Source: Cyrtodaria siliqua
Taxonomy: Eukaryota; Mollusca; Bivalvia; Adapedonta; Hiatellidae
Length of the DNA: 64,000 bases
Direction of reading: 5' to 3'
Assembly: GCA_037043455.1 (NCBI GenBank)
Contig: JAWPHD010003261.1
Location: 124,001 to 188,000, forward strand
This document shows, piece by piece, positions 55,001-64,000 of this stretch (its first letter is position 1; each line of letters starts with the position of its first letter). The position numbers and the translations under genes were made by a program. Under the pieces are notes generated by a model, which saw only the letters and a program-made list of their open reading frames with translations, made no database searches and had not been told where the DNA came from.

Positions 55001-56000
55001 ATTTTTATTGCATACGCATTTTTAATATACAAACAAAGAATTAGAACAATAGGTTTTAACATTTGATTTTCATCAACAATATTTATTTGAAATAAACATA
55101 TTGTTGTTACATCGTGAGAATTTTCACAATGAAATCTATGGGCGGCCATTACCGCCAAAAGTGTGTTTTTAATAAATCATCCAGTCAAAGATGAATTAAT
55201 TCACCAGTATTATATTTATCTCATACTATTGTCTTATATGTACCAACTGCACTGTTACCATGTATTACTCTGTATTTGTATCCGCATTGGCTTATAGCCT
55301 ATTGGAATTTTGAAATAAAATTATCTATCTATCTATCTATATTTAATTCAATGTAACTTTAATTGATCCACTACTTTTTTTAAAACAATATAATCAAACT
55401 TAAAACAATCCGATGCTTTGTGAAAAAATCCGGAGTGATTTTTCAAACCATCTAATCGAACTTGAAACGATTCAATGCAATGCTTAACAGTTCAATCGAA
55501 AATATGAATCAGAACGCAAGAGTATGTGAACCAATTTAAAAGTAACTCAGTCAGTTTACCGATACGTGAAACAATCTATAGGAATCTGAATTATTACAAG
55601 ACCAAAACACTGAGAGGGGTTCAAATCATTCGCTGTTGTTTAAGCCCCTCCTGTCAATAATGCCCCGACGAAGCTCCAGCTGTTGTCTGAGCCCCTAAAT
55701 GGCGTTTCACAACAAAAGGGACGCAACACATATATACTGCGATTTTATTGTGAAAACGCCATTTATAACAGATTAAGGGGAGGAAGTTTTGTATTGTAAT
55801 CGTTTAGTTGAAGCACACGTCGATATTGAAAAAAACCACATGCTATTGTGTTAGAGTTATAAAATAGATTAGATGTATATGTTTCTTATATTTTGCCACT
55901 ATCTATGCGCAATTTCATTTATTATGTGCAATTCTGTTGACGAATAACCGATTACCACGTGTATACTCTCCAATCTCCTTTGGAGGATGGCATAATCTTA
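55001..56000. other. No gene seen; TCTA microsatellite at about 55321-55342
   Basis: ATCTATCTATCTATCTATA is the only simple repeat. Frames are short and unremarkable. Confidence 0.5.
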
Positions 56001-56004
56001 CCCG

Positions 56005-56085
56005 AGGAAATCGAGCCTGTGACGTCTGGAACGAGAGGCAAGTATGACCAAGTATGCTAACCACTCATCCACCACAACAATATGA
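56005..56085 (-). mobile_element. tRNA-derived sequence (SINE head relic)
   Basis: On the minus strand TGGATGAGTGGTTAGCATAC (box-A-like) is followed at the right distance by AGGCTCGATTTCC (box-B-like). The arms do not close as a functional tRNA. Confidence 0.45.
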
Positions 56086-56293
56086 CTGAAAGAAATTGTT
56101 ATTTTCAATAGACAGGTTGAAGGAAATAAACATAAAAAAGAAAACAAAAAAAGAAAAACAAATCAGAAAAAAACTTCTTTTTTTTTGTTATACTATATTT
56201 CTGTATAGACATGTATACAAACATCAAGACATATTTAAAAAATAATAAAAACCGTACACCAAACAATCCTACCCAAAATTCCTTCCCCATTGT

Positions 56294-56535
56294 CATGTAA
56301 GAGACCATAGTGGTCTCTTACATGGGGTATGATTGCTTTTGACTATGGTCTCTTACATGGTGTATGCTTTTTTTTACTATGGTCTCTTACACGGCGTCGA
56401 ATTGTTTTTCACTATGGTCTCTTACATGGGGTAGGATTGTTTCTGGTGTACAGTTTTCATTTATTTGATATGCTCTGATGTTGTGCTCTGCTGTTGTATA
56501 CATGTCTACTACGGTCTCTTACATGGGGTAGGAAT
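56294..56535 (+). repeat. Minisatellite of GGTCTCTTACATGGGGTA units, starting with a palindrome
   Basis: TATGGTCTCTTACATGG or a variant occurs five times, at about 56308, 56343, 56379, 56416 and 56510. The first unit is joined to its own inverted copy, making the palindrome CATGTAAGAGACCATAGTGG ... CTCTTACATG (56294-56324). The fourth and fifth units carry longer tails with GTGTACAGTTTT. Confidence 0.85.
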
Positions 56536-56929
56536 TTTGGCGTACAGTTTTGCAATTATTTGATATGTTTCGATATTTGTATACAAGTCTAGACAAAAAC
56601 AAACAATCAAATTTTTGATTTTTTTAAGATCCTTTTGTTTTTAAAGATTTTTTTTTAGGTCCAAACGCGTTCCTTCAACCTTTGTTTCAATACCGTTCTT
56701 CTAGCTACAATTGATTGCAAATCAGGTCCTGATATGGTCTGGGATGTCATGTTCTAAGGTGGATATAATATATCGGCATGGAATGTCTTCGATTCCTAGC
56801 ACACATTCTCTAATTCACAAAAAGCGGAGTATACATCTGTCATGATGCTATGCATAACGTTCACGCAATAACTTTCACGCACAGTAACCAGACATAAACT
56901 GACACCGAGGCAAAGAAATATATTGGGTG

Positions 56930-57240
56930 AGAAGTGGGTCGTGGGTCGGGGAGGGCAAGGGAGGATCCGGGGATATAATTGCACCAGGCTAAAATCTGAA
57001 AAGTAATAATTATATGTATATAGTAAGCTTTTGTTGGTTGGGGTGTACAGATGGTAGTGGGATGGGTCTAGGGGCGGGTCCAGTGCGGGCACCGGGAGCA
57101 CCCCTACCTAAAATCTGAAACGTATGTATTTTGATTGTTCGTTGGTTGTTAGTTAGGCAGTGGGGTGGGGGCATGGGCGGATCCAGTTTGGATAAATCCA
57201 TAAAATAAAGTCTTTTTATTTTAGAAAAAATCTGCAGGCA
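56930..57240 (+). repeat. Degenerate repeats with GGATCC(A)G and CTAAAATCTGAAA
   Basis: Blocks such as GGAGGATCCGGGGATA, GGGGCGGGTCCAGTG and GGGCGGATCCAGTTTGG are each followed by CTAAAATCTGAAA-like or AAAAATCTGCAGG text, at spacings of about 110-130 bp. They resemble stacked ends of CAGGGGCGGATCC-type DNA transposons. Confidence 0.4.
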
Positions 57241-57603
57241 CCCTCCTCAGGGGCAGATAAAGGATTTGACATTGGGGGTGGAGCGCAAGTTAAAAAACAC
57301 ACGCACGCACGCACTCACTTACGCACGCGTTGTTTCCAGTTAAGGGGTGATGCGCAACTTTAAAAAACACTATTTACAGCCAACCCACAACCACTGCCCC
57401 CTCCCCCAAAAAAATACAAACAACACTCAACAGCAACAACAACAAAAAGCACAAAACACAAAACAACAACTACTTTTGTCACATAATGCGTACAAGTAAC
57501 ATATTGCATATTGAGTTTTGACGCATTATATGAATAATCACATTCGCCTCCTGTTTAAAAAATAATTAGGAAGTAGTAACGGCTTAGGAAATAAACAGTA
57601 GGC

Positions 57604-57644
57604 GAATGTGAGAATACATACAGGGGAGAAGCCATATAATTCAA
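57604..57644 (+). pseudogene. Relic of a C2H2 zinc-finger linker, VRIHTGEKPYN
   Basis: One frame reads NVRIHTGEKPYN, which matches the conserved H-T-G-E-K-P-Y linker between C2H2 zinc fingers. The cysteines and histidines on either side are lost and stops lie close by. Three more such relics follow downstream. Confidence 0.45.
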
Positions 57645-57784
57645 ATATATTAAGCCATTCTGTTATATTTCGTTAAATGATAGCAAGTGATAATGTCTAG
57701 GTGATGTGAGATATATCCTGATAAGAGAAATACGATGTCTCTGTCATCTGTTAACTTTAATTTTGTTCCCCGTGAGGTTGCGGG

Positions 57785-58110
57785 GTAGATCCCCCGCCAC
57801 CGACCCCACTCCCGCCAACCCCTCCCCCCACACACATTCATATTCATTTTGTCATTTTTTATCATGCCCAGTCAAGGTCTTTATCATGACACCGCGTATG
57901 CAAACGTGGAAACGTGGCTCCATCGGAAATGGAGTGTCTATTATAAAATTTGCAGCAATTCTGCAGTTTTGCAGGTAAGAAGGTTCTAGACCCAATCTTC
58001 ATATTTTATCTTGATGTAAATGGAGGATGAGCCTGGCACGTTCGTTCCTGTTTGGGCCATATAACCTTTCATGTGTTGTTGCGCCTTAAAACACAAATCA
58101 ATTCAATTAA
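57785..58110 (+). mobile_element. 3' end of the dispersed retroelement-like repeat
   Basis: Aligns with 16646-17008: a C-rich stretch, CAAGGTCTTTATCATGAC, a GTGTCTATTATAAAATTTGC block, GATGAGCCTGGCACG, and the tail GTTGCGCCTTAAAACAC then CAATTCAATT. It has an extra 40-bp piece after TTTTGCAG compared with the 16.7-kb copy. Confidence 0.6.
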
Positions 58111-58129
58111 CTTTTTTAAACAGTAGTCG

Positions 58130-58170
58130 AATGTGAGTATGCATACAGAAGAGAAGCCATATAAGCTACA
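58130..58170 (+). pseudogene. Relic of a zinc-finger linker, VSMHTEEKPYK
   Basis: The frame reads NVSMHTEEKPYK, a slightly changed HTGEKPYK. The flanking text is otherwise similar to 57590-57650 (AGTAGNCGAATGTGAG ... GAGAAGCCATATAA). Confidence 0.4.
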
Positions 58171-58599
58171 TACATTAAGATATTAGGCGATGTGAGAGAT
58201 GTTTCTATTGTCCAATTTTTTCCGAATATGCCTAGTTACTCATTTTAGCAAAGTAGAAGTTACTAGTGCCTAATTAACTGCTATACCAGCCGCAATTACG
58301 CATTAATCGTGGATATGAATGTGTATGCTCTTTTTTAAATTCAAATTTACTAAGCAGTTACTACTTCCTAATTAGAAGTTACTAGTGCCTAGGAATTAAC
58401 GGAACTATTAGCCGATACATTGAGTATACAGGAGAAATACCATATTATACCATTTAACGAAATAAAAACTTAAATTATGTGACTTATTTGGATTTTATCC
58501 TGCATGAATAGACACATTCGCCTACTGTTTAAAATAATTACACTCAAAGGGTGTTAGAGACATCTCTCACATCGCCTAGACATTACCACTTACTATTTT

Positions 58600-59450
58600 A
58601 AAACAAAACCTGTCTTTTAGCTTAATTATCACCTCTACCTTCTATAATGTACCAGTCGATTTATTTGCAAGAACACAATTTATTAATTACATATGAATTG
58701 ATGAATACTATTGGTATATTATTTGTTACCTTATCAAACCATGTACAAATGCAGAGGGAATCTGCATATAATATAAGAACAATGTTCGTGTGGGGTGTGT
58801 GTTGTGGGGGTTGCATGGAGGGACTTACTCTACCCACCCATTTCATATTAGGGGAGTGGTGCTGTCCCCGTTGTTCCTAATTATAGATACTGCACACGGT
58901 CTAGTCTAATTATCATGGCAGCGTCGTTTCCGAGGAAAGCTCCACGGGCCTTTTGCCTCATTAACACAGAAATTCCAAGAGATATGTCATGAGCATATAT
59001 AAGGTATGACTCTTCCTATATGGGACTGATCTACGTCTTAACATTTCCTTCGAAGGATGGCATAAGATTCACAGTACCTTGGCCGAATAATGAAAGGTCA
59101 TTTGCCCAAAACCCTCACATGGAAAAAAAACATTGCTTGCAATTGTTAGAGTAAGCGAAATGACAAGTGTGCGTACACACTGGTGAGAAACCGTTTAAGG
59201 TACAATATCAGAGTTTATGAATATATCGTCCCTTTCGCGTATCAATAAATTCACCTAAGCAGTTTATTATGTCCCTCAGGACTCTGTGTTGATATTGTCC
59301 TTGAGGACAGTACTGAACCCAGAGAAGCTGGCAGGTGATATTTTCACAGAGATTAGTATTGACTGTATCCGTTTATTGTTTCGTTGAGGACTGTACTGAC
59401 ACACGATTTAAAAGAACCTTATTACATTAAAGCAGACCATTTTTAAAAAT
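58600..59450 (+). repeat. Diverged 0.9-kb tandem duplication, copy 1
   Basis: Collinear blocks recur about 850-915 bp downstream: TTATTTGCAAGAACA, a CATGGCAGCGTCGTTTCCGA block, CCTTCGAAGGATGGCA, TGGTGAGAAACCGTTTAAGG and TGTCCTTGAGGACAGTAC. It includes a zinc-finger linker relic, VHTGEKPFK, near 59174-59200. It ends with the sequence that resembles the 37-bp satellite monomer. Confidence 0.75.
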
Positions 59451-59454
59451 AAAA

Positions 59455-60285
59455 ACGTCCTTTAGTTTAAATACCACCCATTTGTTCTGTCATTATAAAG
59501 TACCAGTAGCTTTATATGCAAGAACATGATGTCTTTGTACAATGTGACTTGATTAATACTTTTCGTATATTCTAGCAGCGAGAATAGTAGCTCTTATGGT
59601 GCGTACCTACAACAGAGTTACTGTGATACCCTTTTAGAATAAGTAGGTATCAGGGTCGACCTTATCAAGATAGGTTCACGAAGAGATCAAGCAAGGCATG
59701 CATAAACAGCCGCCATACAGGGAAATGCGGGGAATATAGTCTGTCCACCCGTCTCAGGTTATGGGAAGAGGTGCTAGCCCACTGTTCTTTTTTTTAAACT
59801 ACACACATTCATTTCTGATTATCATGACAGCCTCGTTTCCGAGGAAGGCTTTGCTGGGATGTTGTCACTGATTAACATAGAATTTCAGCAAAATATGTAA
59901 GGAGCATAATTATATAGGGTGTGGCCCTTCCTGTACATAGGCCTGGACAATGGCTTAACATCCCCTTCGAAGGATGGCAGTTTCACAGTATATGTACCTT
60001 GCCCGAGTAGTGAACGGTCATTCATCAAAAGCACTCACTTGGGGAAAAAATATTGCGTGCAAACAGGTAGGGTAAACGAAAAGACAAGTATGCATACACG
60101 CTGGTGAGAAACCGTTTAAGGATAGGACTATATTTTCCTTTTTGTGTTTCAAGGAAGTGACCTAAGCAATTTATTTTGTCCTTCAAGACTTTCTGACGCT
60201 AATTCTTGAAATTGTCCTTGAGAACAGTACATAAGCGATGGAAGCCAGTAGGTGATATTTTCGTAGAGTTTAGTATTCGTTTTAG
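59455..60285 (+). repeat. Diverged 0.9-kb tandem duplication, copy 2
   Basis: Collinear with 58600-59450, including the linker relic IHAGEKPFK near 60090-60121 and TTGTCCTTGAGAACAGTAC. The satellite array begins directly after it. The two copies differ by many substitutions and indels, so the duplication is old. Confidence 0.75.
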
Positions 60286-60289
60286 GACA

Positions 60290-63200
60290 GGACTAAAGCA
60301 AGCTGGCGAAATTGCCCCTGAGGACAGTACTAATGCTAGCTGTTGATATTGCCTCTGAGGACGGTACTAACGCTAGCTATTGACATTGCCCCTGAGGACA
60401 GGACTAACGCTACCTGTTGATATTGACTTGTGAACGGTACTAACTATAGCTGTTGATAGTATCCTCCTCGGGGGCGTTATTAAGAGCTAGCTGTAGAACT
60501 ACAATATCAACAGCTAGTCTGTAACATGCACATGTATCAACAGCAAGCTTTTATTCTGTCTATATGGACACTATCAACAGCTATTGGCTTTAACATCCAA
60601 ATGAACAATATCAACAGCCAGCGTCTTATAGCCTAGGGACGGTACTAAAACTAGCTGTTGATATGGACCCAGAGGAGAGTACTAACGTCAGCTAATATTG
60701 CCCTGTAGGATAGTACTAAAAGTAAGTATAACCTAAGCAGTTGATAATGCCCCTTAGGAAAATATTAATGCTAGATGTTGATATGGCCCTTAGAACAGTA
60801 ATAACGCTAGCTGTTGATATGGCCCCTGAGGATAGTACTGATTCTAGGTGTTGATAATGCCCCTTAAGATAGTACTAACGCTAACTGTTGATATTGACCC
60901 TAAGGACAGTACTAACGCCAGCTGTTGATATTTCCCCTTAGGATAGTCCTAAACCTAGCCGTTGATATTGCCCCTTAGAACAATAATAACGCTATCTGTT
61001 GATATGGCCCCTGAGGATAGTACTAATTCTAGGTGTTGATATTGCCCCTTAGGACATTATTAAGCTGTTGATATTAAACGTAGCTGTTGGTATTGCCCCT
61101 AAGAACAGTAATAACGCTAGCTGTTAATATGGACCCTGAGGACTTTACTATCGCTAGCTGCTGATAAGACCCCTAGGGACAGGACTAAAACTAGCAGTTC
61201 ATATGGCCACAGAGGACAGTACTAACGTCAGCTGTTAATATTGCCCCTTAAGATAGAATTAACCTTAGCTGTTGATATTGCCCCTGAGGACAGTAATAAA
61301 CCTAGCTGTTGATATAGCCTGAGAACAGTACTATCGCTAGATGTTGATACTGTCCCTAGGGACGGTACTAAATCTAGCTGTTGATATGGCCCCAGAGGAC
61401 AGTACTAAACCTAGCTGTTTATATTGCCTATGAGGACAGTACTATTGCCAGCTGTTGATATTGCCCCTGAGGACAGTACTAACGCCAGCTGTTGATATTG
61501 CCCCTAAGGACAGTACTAACGCTAGCTGTTGCTATTGCCCCTTAGGATAGTCCTAAACCTAGCCGCTGATATTGCCCCTTAGAACAGTAATAACGCTAGC
61601 TGTTGATATGGCCCCTGAGGACAGTACTAATTCTAGGTGTTGATAATGCCCTTTAGTATATTATTAAGCTGTTGATATTGCCCCTGAGGAGAGTACTAAA
61701 CGTAGCTATGATATTGTACCCAAGAACAGTAATAACATTGGCTGTTGATATGGCCCCTGAGGACTTTTCTATCGATAGCTGCTGATATTGCCCCTAGGGA
61801 CAGTACTAAAACTAGCTGTTGATATGGCCCCAGAGGACAAACTAACGTCAGCTGTTGATATTGCCCCTTAAGATAGAACTAACCCTAGCTGTTGATATTG
61901 CCCCTTAGAACAATAATAACCTATCTGTCGATATGGCCCCTGAGGATAGTAGTAATTCTAGGTGTTGATATTGCCCATTAGGACATTATTAAGCTGTTAA
62001 TATTGCCCCTGAGGAGAGTACTAAACGTAGCTGTTGGTATTGCCCCTAAGAACAGTAATAACGCTAGCTGTTAATATAGACCCTGAGGACTTTACTATCG
62101 CTAGCTGCTGATATTACCCCTAGGGACAGGACTAAAACTAGCAGTTCATATGGCCACAGAGGACAGTACTAACGTCAGCTGTTAATATTGCCCCTTAAGA
62201 TAGAACTAACCTTAGCTGTTGATATTGCCCCTGAGGACAGTAATAAACCTAGCTGTTGATATAGCCTGAGAACAGTACTATCGCTAGATGTTGATACTGC
62301 CCCTAGGGACGGTACTAAATCTAGCTGTTGATATGGCCCCAGAGGACAGTACTAAACCTAGCTGTTTATATTGCCTATGAGGACAGTACTATCGCCAGCT
62401 GTTGATATTGCCCCTGAGGACAGTACTAACGCCAGCTGTTGATATTGCCCCTTAGGACAGTACTAACGCTAGCTGTTGCTATTGCCCCTTAGGATAGTCC
62501 TAAACCTAGCCGCTGATATTGCCCCTTAGAACAGTAATAACGCTAGCTGTTGATATGGCCCCTGAGGATAGTACTAATTCTAGGTGTTGATAATGTCCTT
62601 TAGGATATTATTAAGCTGTTGATATTGCCCCTGAGGAGAGTACTAAACGTAGCTATGATATTGTACCCAAGAACAGTAATAACCTTGGCTGTTGATATGG
62701 CCCCTGAGGACTTTTCTATCGATAGCTGCTGATATTGCCCCTAGGGACAGTACTAAAACTAGCTGTTGATATGGCCCCAGAGGACAAACTAACGTCAGCT
62801 GTTGATATTGCCCCTTAAGATAGAACTAACCCTAGCTGTTGATATTGCCCCTTAGAACAATAATAACGCTATCTGTCGATATGGCCCCTGAGGATAGTAC
62901 TAATTCTAGGTGTAGATATTGCCCCTTAGGACATTATTAAGCTGTTGATATTGCCCCTGAGGAGAGTACTAAACGTAGCTGTTGGTATTGCCCCTAAGAA
63001 CAGTAATAACGCTAGCTGTTAATATGGACCCTGAGGACTTTACTATCGCTAGCTGCTGATATTACCCCTAGGGACAGGACTAAAACTAGCAGTTCATATG
63101 GCCCCAGAGGACAGTACTAACGTCAGCTGTTAATATTGCCCCTTAAGATAGAACTAACCTTAGCTGTTGATATTGCCCCTGAGGACAGTACTATCGCTAG

Positions 63201-64000
63201 ATGTTGATACTGCTTCTAGGGACGGTACTAAATCTAGCTGTTGATATGGCCCCAGAGGACAGTACTAAACCTAGCTGTTTATATTGCCTATGAGGACAGT
63301 ACTATCGCCAGCTGTTGATATTGCCCCTGAGGACAGTACTAACGCCAGCTGTTGCTATTGCCCCTAAGGATAGTCCTAAACCTAGCCGCTGATATTGCCC
63401 CTTAGAACAGTAATAACGCTAGCTGTTGATATGGCCCCTGAGGATAGTACTAATTCTAGGTGTTGATAATGCCCTTTAGGATATTATTAAGCCGTTGATA
63501 TTGCCCCTGAGGAGAGTACTAAACGTAGCTATGATATTGTACCCAAGAACAGTAATAACCTTGGCTGTTGATATGGTCCCTGAGGACTTTTCTATCGATA
63601 GCTGCTGATATTGCCCCTAGGGACAGTACTAAAACTAGCAGTTGATATGGCCCCAGAGGACAAACTAACGTCAGCTGTTGATATTGCCCCTTAAGATAGA
63701 ACTAACCCTAGCTGTTGATATTGTCCCTGAGGACAGTAATAAACCTAGCTGTTGATATAGCCCCTGAGGACAGTACTAACACCAGCTGTTGATATTGGCC
63801 CTTAGGACAGTACTATCGCTAGCTGTTGATACTGCCCCTAGGAACGGTACTAAAACTAGCAGTTGATATGGCCGCAGAAGACAGTACTAACGCCAGCTGA
63901 TATTGCCCTGTATGATAGTACTAAAAGTAAGTATAAATTTAGCTGTAGATACTGCCCCTAGGGACGGTACTAAAACTAGCTGTTGATACTAAAACTAGCT
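60290..64000 (+). repeat. Satellite of 37-bp monomers with higher-order structure, continues past the window
   Basis: The basic unit reads GCTAGCTGTTGATATTGCCC then CTGAGGACAGTACTAAC, 37 bp, with about 100 variants. From about 60.8 kb the variants recur as a higher-order block of about 947 bp. CTAGCAGTTCATATGGCC is at 61191, 62138 and 63086, and the TTCTAGGTGTTGATAATG variant is at 61631, 62579 and 63444 (the last block lacks about 83 bp). At 60498-60620 a few units are inverted (AATATCAACAGCTAG). There are no unique spacers, so it is not a CRISPR array. No coding frame runs through it. Confidence 0.95.

Noticed and set aside
60290..64000. CRISPR array
   Set aside because: The 37-bp units are directly abutting variants without unique spacers, and the sequence is eukaryotic. 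It is a satellite.

Overview
The window reads as nuclear DNA of a eukaryote, most probably a bivalve mollusc. The evidence is a base composition of roughly one-third G+C with very AT-rich stretches, hardly any long open frames, phase-1 introns with GT/AG borders, and many repeats of a style seen in bivalve genomes: roughly 145-165 bp core repeats carrying TGACCTTTGACC or 'gagttatggcccctgaatta'-type text, flanked by hairpins and CTGT/GACG microsatellites. The species is not determined. There is no bacterial operon, rRNA, canonical tRNA or CRISPR.

The only gene I can build with confidence is on the minus strand at 49.4-52.6 kb. A 64-bp signal-peptide exon (52635-52572) is followed by two immunoglobulin-type domain exons (51032-50673 and 49785-49435). 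All introns are phase 1 and the reading frame joins across both junctions. The rest of the gene was not found in the window. Weaker coding traces are a possible first exon at 12.2-12.3 kb (minus), a coding-like exon with an in-frame stop at 43.2-43.3 kb (plus), a decayed non-LTR reverse transcriptase at 23.9-28.0 kb, and several relics of C2H2 zinc-finger linkers at 57.6-60.1 kb.

The rest is mobile and repetitive DNA. At 1.2-6.5 kb a 145-bp repeat array occurs as two inverted arms around a loop that holds a 1.1-kb CAGGG-ended transposon with a 5-bp target duplication. At 9-18 kb there are short CAGG-ended MITEs (one with an undisturbed paralogous site nearby), a three-copy repeat family, palindromes and a 37-C homopolymer. 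At 18.9-23.1 kb lies a large rearranged inverted repeat with a TTAA-flanked MITE. At 23.3-28.0 kb a decayed LINE is broken up by insertions, including a GC-rich retroelement with a 14-bp target duplication. At 28.7-38.3 kb a 4.82-kb segment is present twice in tandem and is nearly identical. It contains most of a 2.8-kb TIR element and a tRNA-derived SINE with a perfect 14-bp target duplication. At 39-48 kb there are more core-repeat elements, inverted copies and a 0.5-kb foldback. At 56-60 kb there are minisatellites and a diverged 0.9-kb duplication, which runs into a 37-bp-monomer satellite with higher-order structure from about 60.3 kb to the window end.

I see no operon-like or otherwise cooperating gene system. 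The most informative points are the Ig-domain gene model, the exact tandem duplication, the higher-order satellite with a visible candidate seed sequence, the SINE/LINE partner pair, and the insertion histories shown by target duplications and undisturbed sites.
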